A stretch of DNA of 64,000 bases from UBA1369 sp964571725 (GCA_964571725.1 CAZNDB010000003.1:171433-235432), one strand, 5' to 3'; counted from the first letter of the stretch, positions 9,132-18,224 are shown. Notes: generated from the sequence alone by a model not told the origin. Translations and numbers: made by a program.

Positions 9132-9472
9132 CCGTAAAATTAACCAACACCTCCTTTATATTGCTGACTTTTCTGACCGTAATCATGCTGGGCGGTTGCC
9201 AGTTCATGCAACAATCCGCCCGTGATATCCGCTCCACCATCGACGAAACGGTCACCAATGTTCAGGATAAAGCCAATTCGGTAAAGACCGGTATTGAAGA
9301 ACGGGTCAATCAGGTGGAAACCAGCGTTAATCAGGTTAAGACGCAAGTGGATCAAACCAAACAATCCATAGACGAAAAAATTCAACAGATTAACGAAGCC
9401 GGACAAAAAATTGAAGAAGCAAAACAGGCTATTGGTGAAGCCAACGAGGCTGTCGGCAGTATCGTGAAATAA
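9128..9472 (+). CDS. Small coiled-coil lipoprotein
   Basis: The 114-residue protein begins with a signal peptide ending in the lipobox LGGC (Cys about residue 24), so it should be lipid-anchored outside the membrane. The rest is one long heptad-like helix rich in Val, Gln, Glu, Lys and Asn with repeated VNQVxT patterns. It has no enzymatic motif and could be a structural envelope spacer. Its start overlaps the stop of the zinc-ribbon gene; ackA follows 9 bases later. Confidence 0.75.
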   Translation: MTVKLTNTSFILLTFLTVIMLGGCQFMQQSARDIRSTIDETVTNVQDKANSVKTGIEERVNQVETSVNQVKTQVDQTKQSIDEKIQQINEAGQKIEEAKQAIGEANEAVGSIVK

Positions 9473-9481
9473 CACTTTCAA

Positions 9482-10666
9482 ATGCTCATTCTCGTAATCA
9501 ATTCCGGTTCATCTTCCATCAAATTTAAAATTTTCCGGCAAACCGGCCTCAATTTCAGCTTAAAAGTTAAAGGAATGGCCGAAGCCATCGGTCTAAAAAA
9601 TTCCCAGCTGGGCATTGCCTCCGACCGCGACGCCAAATTGATCAAACTGCCTCTGGAAAACCATCTCCAGGCGCTCAAAGCCATTTTTGACCATCTCAAA
9701 AAATTCCAGTTTCTTACGGAAAAAGACCATATCGAGCTGATCGGCCACCGCATTGTGCATGGCGGAGAAAAATACATCAAACCGGTCAAAGTGACGCCCA
9801 AGATCTTAAGCGACATCAAAAAGCTTTCCGAACTGGCTCCTCTGCACAATCCCGCCCATATCGCCTGCATGGAGGCCTGCGTGAAAATTTTTCCCCATAT
9901 TCCCCAGGTAGCCGCTTTCGACACATCCTTCCATTCCACCATGCCGAAAACAGCCTATCTGTATGCCATCCCCACCGACCTCTATAAAAAATTCGGACTG
10001 CGCCGTTATGGATTTCACGGCATCAACAACGAATACGTCACCCGCGAAGCCACCCGCCTGCTCAAACAACGCCGTCAAAAATATCAGAAACTGATTTGCG
10101 TTCATCTGGGCAACGGCTGTTCCATGACCGCCATCAAAAACGGTAAAAGTATTGAAAACAGCATGGGGTTCACACCTCTGGAAGGCCTGATGATGGGCAC
10201 CCGGTCCGGAGACATCGACCCGGCCCTGCTGGAGGTTCTAAGCAATAAATTGAAAAAAGATCTCCACGAAACCACTGAGTTTTTAAACAAACAGTCGGGA
10301 CTTCTGGGCATGAGCGGGCTCAGTTCGGACATGAGAACTATCCACGCCGCGGTCCAAAAGAAAAATCCCCGGGCCATGCAGGCCCTGGACTCCTATTGCT
10401 ACCGTATCGGCAAGTACCTGAACGCCTATATCGGTCTTTTGGGAGGAATTGATGCCATTATCATGACCGGCGGAGTCGGCGAGAACGCCTGGTATGCCCG
10501 GGAGAAGATCTTCAGCTACACGGGACACCTGAACGTCACCCTGGACAAACAAAAAAACCGCAAAAATCAGACTTTCCTGGAAAACAAAAACAGCCGGGCC
10601 AAAATTATGATCATCCCGGCCAACGAGGAACTGGAAATTGCCCGACAGGCGGTCAAGTTAATTTAG
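9482..10666 (+). CDS. ackA: Acetate kinase
   Basis: AckA interconverts acetyl phosphate plus ADP and acetate plus ATP, a substrate-level ATP source in fermenters. The 394 residues match the family length. The N-terminal INSGSSSIKFK contains the first ASKHA phosphate-binding motif, GHRIVHGG and RRYGFHGINNEYV carry the active-site His and Arg, and GGVGENAWYARE is the adenosine motif. No pta gene is adjacent. It lies in a tight co-directional run with a lipoprotein upstream and a glycosyltransferase 12 bases downstream. Confidence 0.95.
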   Translation: MLILVINSGSSSIKFKIFRQTGLNFSLKVKGMAEAIGLKNSQLGIASDRDAKLIKLPLENHLQALKAIFDHLKKFQFLTEKDHIELIGHRIVHGGEKYIKPVKVTPKILSDIKKLSELAPLHNPAHIACMEACVKIFPHIPQVAAFDTSFHSTMPKTAYLYAIPTDLYKKFGLRRYGFHGINNEYVTREATRLLKQRRQKYQKLICVHLGNGCSMTAIKNGKSIENSMGFTPLEGLMMGTRSGDIDPALLEVLSNKLKKDLHETTEFLNKQSGLLGMSGLSSDMRTIHAAVQKKNPRAMQALDSYCYRIGKYLNAYIGLLGGIDAIIMTGGVGENAWYAREKIFSYTGHLNVTLDKQKNRKNQTFLENKNSRAKIMIIPANEELEIARQAVKLI

Positions 10667-10678
10667 CCCCCCATTCTC

Positions 10679-12121
10679 ATGAAACTTTATACCAACACTT
10701 CAATTTACCGGGAAACTTTAAAATGCCTGGATCAGATTGAAGAAATTCTGAAAAACAAGCCCGCTTCCGCCATACTGGGCAGACTGGAAGTTGAAATGAT
10801 CGATCTTTCCTCGGAGATGGCCGTGGCCCTGGAAGAGCCGGAAATCGAACAGGTGGATTATAAATTGGGCTTGCTGGACACCCGTCTCATTAAAGCCGTA
10901 CAGCTCTGCAATCTGGCCCACCAGCAACATCAGATCACCCAGGCCGAAAATGACAGTATCGAAAATCTTTTGAATCTGCTCAAACAAAAAATCAAAATTT
11001 TCCCGCAAAAACGCAAGAACGTATTGATACTGAGTTCAATCATGGGACAGGGACACATGAGTGCCTCCAAAGCCATGGTACAAGGCATGGAGCACCTCTA
11101 TGGACGCGATTATAACGTAGTTATTATTGATTTTTATGAAGTAATCGGCTCGCTTTTCAACAAAGCCACCATCAGAGCCTATGAGGGATCCACCAAATAT
11201 CTGCCGGACGCCTATAAATATTTTTTCGAAGCTACCGACGCCAAATGGCCGATTAAATTCATCAATCTGATCAATTACCCGCTGAACGCCACGCGCATCG
11301 AAAAACTTTTCAAATCCTACAATCCCCACATTATCATTTCCAATTATCCCATCTGGGAATACCTGGCTTCTCTGATCATCAAAAAGATGGGGAATATCAA
11401 ATTTTTGAGTCTGGTTACCGATTCCATTTCCATTCATAACGCCTGGGCCACCGCCAATCCTGACGCCCATATAGTGGCCAATTTCGAGACCGCCATTTCC
11501 ATGAAAAAACTGGGCGTACAAGAAGATAAAATCCAGATTCTGGGCTTTCCCGTAAAACTTGAACTGTCCACCCCCTCCAATCGCCGGGAATTTCTGGGAA
11601 GCCTCAACTTAAACCCAGATCTCTACACGATTATCCTCATGCCCACGACCGAAAAAACCAAGGCAACTGTTAAAATGATCAATGAAATCAGAAACGGAGT
11701 AAAAGACGTCAATCTGATTGTCATCTGCGGAAGAAATATGGAATTATATCCCAAACTGGAAGAATTCGACCATCAGGAAAACACCCGCATCATCGGCTGG
11801 ACCGACCAAATGCCGGAATTTATCAAAAACTCCGATTTAATAGTCACCAAAGCCGGCGGCGCTACCGTCATGGAATGCATCGCCGCAAAAAAACCCATGA
11901 TCATTACCCATGTAATTCCCGGACAGGAAATGGGCAACGCCGAACTGATCAAGATTCACGAGCTGGGTATCATTCAGAAAGAAGCCAAAATGAGCATTCC
12001 GGAATGCGTTGAATACATACGGAAAAACCAGAGCCGCATCCTGGAAAATCTCAGCCGCATCAGCAATCCTGATTCCAGTCTGAAGATCGCGCGCTACATT
12101 CACGACCAGATCGAGAACTAG
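10679..12121 (+). CDS. GT28/MGDG-synthase-like glycosyltransferase with extra N-terminal helical domain
   Basis: This 480-residue protein has a Rossmann start LILSSIMGQGHMSASKA (about residues 117-133) and a C-terminal UDP-sugar-binding lobe (TKAGGATVMECIAAKKP, about 390-406), the two halves of the MurG/monogalactosyldiacylglycerol-synthase family. Such enzymes move a sugar from a UDP donor to a lipid, so a membrane glycolipid product is likely but the acceptor is unknown. The first 110 residues form an all-helical Glu-rich domain I do not recognise. It is the last gene of the gltX-direction run. Confidence 0.8.
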   Translation: MKLYTNTSIYRETLKCLDQIEEILKNKPASAILGRLEVEMIDLSSEMAVALEEPEIEQVDYKLGLLDTRLIKAVQLCNLAHQQHQITQAENDSIENLLNLLKQKIKIFPQKRKNVLILSSIMGQGHMSASKAMVQGMEHLYGRDYNVVIIDFYEVIGSLFNKATIRAYEGSTKYLPDAYKYFFEATDAKWPIKFINLINYPLNATRIEKLFKSYNPHIIISNYPIWEYLASLIIKKMGNIKFLSLVTDSISIHNAWATANPDAHIVANFETAISMKKLGVQEDKIQILGFPVKLELSTPSNRREFLGSLNLNPDLYTIILMPTTEKTKATVKMINEIRNGVKDVNLIVICGRNMELYPKLEEFDHQENTRIIGWTDQMPEFIKNSDLIVTKAGGATVMECIAAKKPMIITHVIPGQEMGNAELIKIHELGIIQKEAKMSIPECVEYIRKNQSRILENLSRISNPDSSLKIARYIHDQIEN

Positions 12122-12150
12122 AAAACCCCGCTATTTGGCCTTCCCACGAT

Positions 12151-12175
12151 ATTGCGCAGATTTTCTATGCGCCAT
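12151..12175. terminator. Possible terminator between convergent genes
   Basis: ATTGCGCA and TGCGCCAT form an 8-bp stem with one mismatch around a 9-base loop, followed by a T-rich stretch on the plus strand. It lies between the glycosyltransferase (+) and the PP2C-like gene (-). The stem is short, so this is tentative. Confidence 0.35.
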
Positions 12176-12192
12176 TATTTCCTTCCCCAAAT

Positions 12193-14199
12193 CTATAGCA
12201 TGGTCCTGTAAATCGACGTTCCTGTCAGCACATACATGGTGTTGGTATCTTTGTCGACATAGAAGTCCTTGATGTCTTCCAGGTCATCAAAAATATATTG
12301 TCCGGTATAAACCGCTCCTCCGGTTCTGTCGTCTTTATTATAGACCAAGACGCGATTCTCGGACGGTTCCAGAACAAAAATCTGGGACATGTCGGCCTCG
12401 GTAAATATTTTGGTCGGAGAAATCAGACTCTTGACCGGTAATTTTTTAATCGGGAAATCTTCCTTGTTGCCCTGAAACAGCTTGGTGATGTAGCCATCCG
12501 ATCCCAAAACGTATACATTGCCGTCAATCGCCAGATCAACCCCGTTTTCCAGGTCCACGCCATTGGCATAGGGCTGCGCAGCGTCAAACTTGTCCCGGCG
12601 GCGGGTATAACGCCAGATCTGATTTTCAGCCGCATCCAGAACGTAGATTTTGTTGCTGTAGGCATCAATTACTTTACCCTTTTTAAAATTCTCGTCGGTA
12701 GTCTGCAAAAAGCTCATCCGGTCATCCTTATATTCAATCAGTTTTCCCGATTCGGTAAAAAACAGAACGGAATCCTGATCATCGTAATTCACCGCGGAAA
12801 TTACCTTTTCGTTATCGTCAATGGTCAAAGGATCCGCCACCTTGTCCAGCATCACCGGATAAAGGGCATTATATTCATAAGCATACAACTTGTCCTTCAG
12901 ATTGATTAACCCAAGGGCACTGACGTTAGCGCGTTTCTGGCTCAAATCAGCCATTAATTCAACTTTTGGATGCATCACTCCGTCCAGTTTATCCCTGGTT
13001 TCCAGAATCAGATCCAGCAAATCCCTGGCCTTGGATTTATGATAACCGCTGTTGAGTACTTCAATAGCGCTTTGTTCAGCCTCCGTCAGCATTTCCCCCG
13101 CTCTTTCCTTATCAAACTGACCGGTGGTGATGGCCGAATTGATCTGCTCGCGAATCTGTACCAGATTATCAGCCAAAGTCTGAATTTTCTGATCTTCATC
13201 AGCCTTTGAACGCAGCCACCAGACGCCTAAAGTCAGAATCAATACCAGTACAATTATGGAAATCAAAATTTTATCCTTGCCCCAGTTGCTGAAAGACCAC
13301 GGGTTGCCGGGTTCTCCCCTTCTGACTCCCCTGTCGTCCCTGCTCAGATCCGAGACCTTGTTTTTTACTCTGGAAACCGTCGTGCCCAGAAATTTCGTGA
13401 ATTTGTCCACCGACAGTTTGGCCCTGGCGGATTGTGATTCGGGACGGTTAATTTCTTCGGAAACATCCTGAAACCCCTCTTCACGATTATGCGCGGCAGT
13501 CACTTCTCCAGGCATCTCACCCGCCACCGGAGCGGAAACCTTGGCCTGGCTGGCCTGTATGGCTATTAAACCGATTTTACTCATCACTTCACCGTGCAGA
13601 AAGTCCCGTATTGAAACCACCGTATGCTGCAGATTACCGCTGACATGCTTGGACAAATCATTCTTGGACACATAGCGGAGCAGTCTGGTGGTACTGATCA
13701 GCACAAAATCACCCGGCTCCAGATCGCCCGAGGCAATATTGGTAAATACATCCTTACTTTCGGCATCTTCCAGATCATCACTGATGGTGGTGGCCAGTCT
13801 TTTGCGGACCAGATAAGCCTCGGCTTCACCGGTCTGAGTCAAATAAAGCTGATCACCGACAACTGCCGCTATTATAATATTTAATTTTCCCAGCCAGTCG
13901 TTATCTCTTTCTTTTTTGTAATCATTGAGAGCCCGGTTAACCTCCTTCAGGGCTTCTTCAAACCTTTCGTAACCGTCCACCTCACTGTCGGCAAAAAACA
14001 CCCTGCGCATCCGGTCAAAAATTATCTCCCCGATCTTGTCCGGATCAATATTATTCTGGACAATCTCCAGACAAACATAGACCTTTCCGCTATGTTCGCC
14101 TCCTTCTCCCAGATCATAGGCATAATTTTCAACGAAGCTGCCTTCATCGCTTCCGACAAATAAAAAATCGTATTGGGTTTTTAACTGCTGAGTAGCCAT
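12193..14199 (-). CDS. PP2C-like pseudophosphatase with transmembrane helix and predicted beta-propeller
   Basis: Residues 1-225 of 668 follow the PP2C Ser/Thr phosphatase plan, but metal-binding Asp motifs are lost: the usual GDSRxYL is GEAEAYL and the SDG box is STT (LISTTRLLRYV). A low-complexity linker follows, then one membrane helix near 308-326 and a coiled region. The C-terminal 250 residues have recurring strand patterns of an NHL-type propeller (IYVLDAAENQIW, VYVLGSDGYI, IFVLEPSENRVLVY). The likely topology is an inside pseudophosphatase and an outside propeller. It may sense or scaffold rather than dephosphorylate. It is a single-gene unit with its own promoter. Confidence 0.7.
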   Translation of the reverse strand: MATQQLKTQYDFLFVGSDEGSFVENYAYDLGEGGEHSGKVYVCLEIVQNNIDPDKIGEIIFDRMRRVFFADSEVDGYERFEEALKEVNRALNDYKKERDNDWLGKLNIIIAAVVGDQLYLTQTGEAEAYLVRKRLATTISDDLEDAESKDVFTNIASGDLEPGDFVLISTTRLLRYVSKNDLSKHVSGNLQHTVVSIRDFLHGEVMSKIGLIAIQASQAKVSAPVAGEMPGEVTAAHNREEGFQDVSEEINRPESQSARAKLSVDKFTKFLGTTVSRVKNKVSDLSRDDRGVRRGEPGNPWSFSNWGKDKILISIIVLVLILTLGVWWLRSKADEDQKIQTLADNLVQIREQINSAITTGQFDKERAGEMLTEAEQSAIEVLNSGYHKSKARDLLDLILETRDKLDGVMHPKVELMADLSQKRANVSALGLINLKDKLYAYEYNALYPVMLDKVADPLTIDDNEKVISAVNYDDQDSVLFFTESGKLIEYKDDRMSFLQTTDENFKKGKVIDAYSNKIYVLDAAENQIWRYTRRRDKFDAAQPYANGVDLENGVDLAIDGNVYVLGSDGYITKLFQGNKEDFPIKKLPVKSLISPTKIFTEADMSQIFVLEPSENRVLVYNKDDRTGGAVYTGQYIFDDLEDIKDFYVDKDTNTMYVLTGTSIYRTML

Positions 14200-14244
14200 T
14201 GTTGTTTATCTTTATTATTATTTTGTTTCCGTTTGGGCAGCCAG

Positions 14245-14273
14245 ATTTTAACATGAAAATATAATTGACACAA
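14245..14273 (-). promoter_or_regulatory. Promoter for the PP2C-like gene
   Basis: On the minus strand TTGTGT, 17 bases and TAAAAT with an upstream TG (extended -10) lie about 46 bases before the start. Its -35 overlaps the -35 of the divergent rpmH promoter. Confidence 0.4.
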
Positions 14274-14293
14274 AATTAACTTAAAGTTATCTT
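14265..14293 (+). promoter_or_regulatory. rpmH operon promoter
   Basis: A perfect TTGACA, a 17-base spacer and TATCTT end 26 bases before the rpmH ATG. It probably drives rpmH-rnpA-yidC-jag. Confidence 0.65.
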
Positions 14294-14319
14294 CTGCTAG
14301 CTTATTTACCATTTTGTTC

Positions 14320-14460
14320 ATGCCAATATCCAAACTCCAGAAAAGAAAACATCTAAAAATGCACGGATTCCGTGCCAGAATGAAAACGGCAGGAGGCCGA
14401 AAAGTACTGGCCGCCCGCAGAAACAAGGGAAGAAAACAGTTGACCGTCAGTGACAAATAA
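14320..14460 (+). CDS. rpmH: 50S ribosomal protein L34
   Basis: The 46-residue product is Lys/Arg-rich and has the L34 core HGFRARMKTAGGRKVLAARR and a KGRKQL C-terminus. L34 is a late-assembling protein of the large ribosomal subunit. It starts the widely conserved order rpmH-rnpA-yidC-jag. The N-terminus (MPISKLQKRKHLKM) is slightly unlike the usual MKRTYQPS form. dnaA, which often lies on the other side of rpmH, is not here. Confidence 0.93.
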   Translation: MPISKLQKRKHLKMHGFRARMKTAGGRKVLAARRNKGRKQLTVSDK

Positions 14461-14493
14461 AACTCGAAGCAAAAGCATCGTTGACCATTTTTA

Positions 14494-14832
14494 ATGCTCA
14501 AAAAAAATCAACGTATTTCCAAAAATCAAGTTTCCTGGCTGCAAAAGAAAGGCTACAGATTCTCCAACGAGTTTTTTTCCGTTAAATTTCTGCTAAACAA
14601 AGAGACTTTTTGCCGCTATAGTGTTGTAGTCAGTAAAAAGACCTTAAATCTGGCTGTTGACCGCAATTTGCTCAGAAGACAGCTTTATGAAATTATCCGC
14701 GGAAATCCAGAACCAAATCAGCATCTGGACTATCTGATCACCGTTAAACCGGCTTTGACCGCGCTCACCTTCACCGACAAAAAACTTCAACTGCTAAACA
14801 CCCTCCGGCAGATTTCCTCAAAATATAATTAA
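14494..14832 (+). CDS. rnpA: Ribonuclease P protein component
   Basis: RnpA binds the RNase P RNA and helps it cut 5-prime leaders from pre-tRNAs. The 112-residue basic protein has the family's RNR-type motif as VDRNLLRRQLYEI (about residues 51-63), a VVVSKKTLNLA strand before it and a typical beta-alpha arrangement. Its place between rpmH and yidC supports the call. The sequence is divergent, as is usual for this family. Confidence 0.9.
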   Translation: MLKKNQRISKNQVSWLQKKGYRFSNEFFSVKFLLNKETFCRYSVVVSKKTLNLAVDRNLLRRQLYEIIRGNPEPNQHLDYLITVKPALTALTFTDKKLQLLNTLRQISSKYN

Positions 14833-14835
14833 TAT

Positions 14836-16197
14836 ATGGACAGCAAAGCTTTAAAAAACATCCTGAGCCAGGCCCTGACCTTTCTGATCATCTTTTTGAT
14901 CGTAAACTTCATCTATAATCAGTTTTTCAACAAAGCCGAACCGCCCAAAACCGGCCTGCAATTCTTTGTGGAACAAAACCAGATCAGCCAAAATGACCAG
15001 GTAATCGCCCATCTGGAAAACTTTACCAACGAGGACGTTATCCTGAAAACCCGTTGTCCGGAGCCAGCCTTTCTGGTCGAAAAACAGGAAAACGGCCAAT
15101 GGATTAATAAAACCGCCACCGCCCAAATCGACTGCGCCGCTCACCCCGACATCACGCTAAAACCCGGGGAAAAACTGCCCTACAGCTTCAAAAGCTGGAA
15201 TCACGAATTGTTCTGGACTCTGGGAAACTACCGTCTAAAAGCCCAGATCGGCGATCAAACACTGGAATCAAACCAGTTTGAAATCGTCAACATGTCTTTC
15301 TTCGGCTGGATCTGGAACACCATTATCTATCAACCGATCTATAACGCCCTGATTTTCTTTGTCAGCATTATCCCCGGCCACAACCTGGGCTGGGCCATCA
15401 TTCTGCTGACCATTTTGATCAGAACCATCCTGCTTATCCCCAACCAGAAAGCCCTCAAATCCCAGAAAAAACTGCAGGCGCTGCAACCCAAAATCGCCGA
15501 ACTGAAAACCAAACACGGCAATGACCAGCAAAAAATTGCCGCCGAAACCCTGGCTTTATATAAAGAACACAAAGCCAGCCCTTTTGGCAGTTGCCTGCCC
15601 CTGCTGATCCAGCTGCCGATACTGATCGGACTTTTCAACGTCATCCAGACCGGCATGGACCCCGGCAGCAATTATCTGCTTTACGAACCGTTAAAGGCTT
15701 TTGACTTAAGCAAAGTACAAACCAACTTTTTGGGTCTGTTGGATCTGACTAAAATCGATTTCATCGTTCTACCTGTCCTGGTGGGACTGTTACAATATCT
15801 GCAATTGAAACTGAGTCTGGGAAAAACCCAAAAGACAGAAAAAAAGGCCGGTTCGGAAATGGAAATGGCCAACCGCACCATGACTATCATCATGCCTTTC
15901 ATGGTTGCTTTCTTCACCGCTTCGGTACCTTCGGGAGTAGGTCTCTACTGGGCATTTTCCACTATTTACGGCATAGGACAACAGGTAATTGTCAACCGTG
16001 CTCACGACCAAACTGAAACCAAAATCCAGGTTGCCCCCGCCCGCAATAAAGAAAAGAAACAGCTCTATAAAGAATTGGCCGAACAGAGAAAAACTGAAAA
16101 AAATCCCGTCATCGGCAACGACGACGACCAACCTCCGGCCTCCGATAACGGGGATAGCAGCAATGGCAAGCCCCCCATCACTACCATAAAAATCTAA
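14836..16197 (+). CDS. yidC: Membrane protein insertase YidC/Oxa1
   Basis: YidC inserts and folds membrane proteins alone or with SecYEG. The 453-residue protein has an N-terminal helix (about 11-27), an extracytoplasmic beta domain of roughly 130 residues with Cys pairs, and the conserved Oxa1 core: ILLTILIRTILLIPNQKALKSQKK, a charged coiled hairpin, SPFGSCLPLLIQLPILIGLFNV, and a last helix group ending GVGLYWAFSTIYGIGQQ. A positively charged, low-complexity tail follows. It starts 3 bases after rnpA. Confidence 0.95.
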   Translation: MDSKALKNILSQALTFLIIFLIVNFIYNQFFNKAEPPKTGLQFFVEQNQISQNDQVIAHLENFTNEDVILKTRCPEPAFLVEKQENGQWINKTATAQIDCAAHPDITLKPGEKLPYSFKSWNHELFWTLGNYRLKAQIGDQTLESNQFEIVNMSFFGWIWNTIIYQPIYNALIFFVSIIPGHNLGWAIILLTILIRTILLIPNQKALKSQKKLQALQPKIAELKTKHGNDQQKIAAETLALYKEHKASPFGSCLPLLIQLPILIGLFNVIQTGMDPGSNYLLYEPLKAFDLSKVQTNFLGLLDLTKIDFIVLPVLVGLLQYLQLKLSLGKTQKTEKKAGSEMEMANRTMTIIMPFMVAFFTASVPSGVGLYWAFSTIYGIGQQVIVNRAHDQTETKIQVAPARNKEKKQLYKELAEQRKTEKNPVIGNDDDQPPASDNGDSSNGKPPITTIKI

Positions 16198-16218
16198 ATC
16201 CCATAATTTATTTTTCCT

Positions 16219-16692
16219 ATGGAAAATAAAATTCACCGGCACCTGGAAACCCTCCTGGAAAAAATCGGCGTAAGCATCAATAAAATACGTATTGAAACAC
16301 CCGAAGAAAACAGCTTCAAAATCAATATTGAAACCTCCCATCCCAACCTGATGATCGGACATCACGGCGAGAACATCGGCGCCGTCCAACATTTGCTGAA
16401 ATTATTGCTCTGGGCGGATCTTGATAAAGAAGATACTCCCAGACCGGAAATCAGTCTGGACATCGAAAACTACCGCAGACGCCAGGAACAGCACATCATA
16501 CAGCTGGCCGAGCGAAAAGTGGAAATGGTCAGACAACTTTCTTCGCCTCAAAGTCTTCCCGCCATGGCCCCCTATTTCCGCCGGGTTGTGCATCTGCATC
16601 TCGCCCAGGAAAAATTCAATGACGTCAAAACGGAAAGCCAGGGACAGGGCGAATATCGCTTTATCGTGATCAAACCTGAAATTACCATTTAA
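16219..16692 (+). CDS. jag: KH-R3H RNA-binding protein Jag/KhpB
   Basis: The 157-residue protein joins a KH domain with its GxxG loop as GHHGENIG (about residues 48-55) and a C-terminal R3H domain (AERKVEMVRQL through YFRRVVHLHLAQ). The usual N-terminal Jag_N domain is lacking, giving a shorter protein. Jag/KhpB binds small RNAs and mRNAs and influences division and wall synthesis in Gram-positive bacteria. The location after yidC is typical. Confidence 0.9.
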   Translation: MENKIHRHLETLLEKIGVSINKIRIETPEENSFKINIETSHPNLMIGHHGENIGAVQHLLKLLLWADLDKEDTPRPEISLDIENYRRRQEQHIIQLAERKVEMVRQLSSPQSLPAMAPYFRRVVHLHLAQEKFNDVKTESQGQGEYRFIVIKPEITI

Positions 16693-16700
16693 TAAACCAT

Positions 16701-17702
16701 ATGTTAACCGGCTTGAGCAGAACTTCATTCAGCGCTTCCCTTTGCGTTATTACTTGTTTTAGCATCGTCACTGCCTCCCTCGCCCTCGCGCAGGAAACAC
16801 CGGCTGAAGCCACCGACCTTTTCCCCGACCTGCCGGTGGGCAGTCAGTATTACAGTGGAGTCAAATATCTGAAAGACCTGGGACTGATCCAGGGATATCC
16901 CGACGGCACCTTCAAACCAAATCAGCAAATCAATCGTGCCGAAGCCCTGAAAATTCTGGTTGGCGCGATAAAATTTGAAAAATTCAGTAGCGCTGAAAAA
17001 CCGATTGCCAGTCAGGAAGCCACCCCCGACATAGACGTAACCAAGTGCCCCTTTCCCGATCTGGACCCGACTGCCTGGTACCACCATTACGTCTGTGAAG
17101 CTTACCAGAACGGCGTAGTCTCGGGCTATCCCGACGGGACTTTCAAACCGGAACAGACTATCAACAAAGTGGAAGCCCTGAAAATGACAATTTTACAGGG
17201 AGGAATTTCCACCCAAACCGCCTACACCGATAACTTTGATGACATTTCCCCCTCCGACTGGTTTTGGGACTATGCCCGCATTGCCGATGAAAAAAGCTTT
17301 ATCGTGGCAGACCGACAGGGAAAACTTAACCCGGCCGAAACGCTGAACCGTGGAGATTTCTCCATGCTGGTCTACCGTACCATCCGGGCAATGCAGGATC
17401 ACTCCGAATTCGGGAGGGCAACTTTTTACGCCGGACGTTTCGACGGACAGGGCACTGCCAACGGGGAAATCTTTCTCAACTCCCGGATGACCGCCGCCCA
17501 CAAAACACTGCCTTTCAACACTATCGTCCGCGTCACCAATCTCGCCAACGGTAAACAGGTGGATGTCCGCATCAATGACCGCGGCCCCTACGTCAACGGA
17601 ACCATCATCGATTTGAGCACCAGTGCTTTTCAGGCCATCGCCTCTTTATCAACCGGTGTAATTCACAGTGAAGTTCAAATTATCGCTCCCGCGACACCCT
17701 GA
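16701..17702 (+). CDS. Secreted SLH-repeat protein with RlpA-like double-psi beta-barrel
   Basis: After a signal peptide (about residues 1-31, ALAQE) there are three SLH-type repeats; the first two share the signature GYPDGTFKPxQxINxxEALK, and the third is more divergent. SLH repeats bind wall polymers. The C-terminal 95 residues are an RlpA-type barrel (RATFYAGRFDGQGTANGE, TAAHKTLPFNTIVRVTN, NDRGPYVNGTIIDLS), related to lytic transglycosylases that act on denuded glycan strands; the conserved Asp and His positions appear kept. It is likely a wall-anchored peptidoglycan-remodelling protein. It sits between jag and an FtsL-like gene, in keeping with a division or wall role. Confidence 0.85.
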   Translation: MLTGLSRTSFSASLCVITCFSIVTASLALAQETPAEATDLFPDLPVGSQYYSGVKYLKDLGLIQGYPDGTFKPNQQINRAEALKILVGAIKFEKFSSAEKPIASQEATPDIDVTKCPFPDLDPTAWYHHYVCEAYQNGVVSGYPDGTFKPEQTINKVEALKMTILQGGISTQTAYTDNFDDISPSDWFWDYARIADEKSFIVADRQGKLNPAETLNRGDFSMLVYRTIRAMQDHSEFGRATFYAGRFDGQGTANGEIFLNSRMTAAHKTLPFNTIVRVTNLANGKQVDVRINDRGPYVNGTIIDLSTSAFQAIASLSTGVIHSEVQIIAPATP

Positions 17703-17736
17703 TCTCCTTTTGCGCCCCTAAGTAATCCGCGTTACC

Positions 17737-18072
17737 ATGGCCCACGAAGATATTATCAATAAACGAGGGAAAAACATCCCGGTACGAACTCCTTTTTCCC
17801 AGGAACTCAAAAAAAGCATCTTTATGCTTATTTTTACGCTGCTTGCCATTATCGTTCTGGTCAGTATTGTCTATCTGCTAAATTCCAGTCAGACCACCCA
17901 AAAGGGCTATGCCCTGAAACAGCAACAGCTGGAAAAGGATCAATTGAACGAAGAAAGTCACGACTTGGTCAGAAAAATTATTCAGGCCCAGTCTTTCAAA
18001 AACATTCAGAACAACCCGCTGGTACAAAATATGATCAAACCTGAAAAACCCGTTTATCTGGAAGAAAAATAG
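17737..18072 (+). CDS. FtsL/DivIC-like bitopic membrane protein
   Basis: This 111-residue protein has a short basic cytoplasmic N-terminus, one membrane helix (about 29-49), then a GYALKQQQLEKDQLNEE coiled segment. It resembles the FtsL-like protein at 32615, with the same short cytoplasm-helix-KGYxLK-coil layout and a similar length. FtsL/DivIC proteins form a septal complex with FtsQ/DivIB. It could be the DivIC partner of that FtsL-like protein. The following tRNA gene has its own promoter. Confidence 0.6.
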   Translation: MAHEDIINKRGKNIPVRTPFSQELKKSIFMLIFTLLAIIVLVSIVYLLNSSQTTQKGYALKQQQLEKDQLNEESHDLVRKIIQAQSFKNIQNNPLVQNMIKPEKPVYLEEK

Positions 18073-18084
18073 CCGGAAATTGGT

Positions 18085-18112
18085 TTGACTTAAAAAAAGA
18101 TCACAATATAAT
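18085..18112 (+). promoter_or_regulatory. tRNA-Glu promoter
   Basis: TTGACT, a 16-base spacer and a perfect TATAAT end 37 bases before the mature tRNA. Confidence 0.7.
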
Positions 18113-18149
18113 AAACCTGCTCCGGACTAATCCGGTGCCGGTTCTTTAA

Positions 18150-18224
18150 GGCGATATCGTCTAGTGGTTAGGACGGAAGGTTTTCAACCTTTAAACCGGG
18201 GTTCAATTCCCCGTATCGCTACCA
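18150..18224 (+). tRNA. tRNA-Glu (anticodon UUC), CCA encoded
   Basis: The 75-base gene folds as a full cloverleaf. The 7-bp acceptor stem is GGCGATA/TATCGCT (first pair G-U), the D-arm is closed by GTC/GAC, the anticodon stem GAAGG/CCTTT holds the loop TTTTCAA with anticodon TTC, the variable loop is AAAC, and the T-arm is CGGGG/CCCCG with loop TTCAATT. Discriminator A and a genomic CCA follow. It reads GAA and GAG. Confidence 0.96.

Noticed and set aside
14200..14320. Origin of replication before rpmH
   Set aside because: dnaA is not adjacent and no DnaA-box cluster (TTATCCACA) is seen; the space is filled by two promoters.
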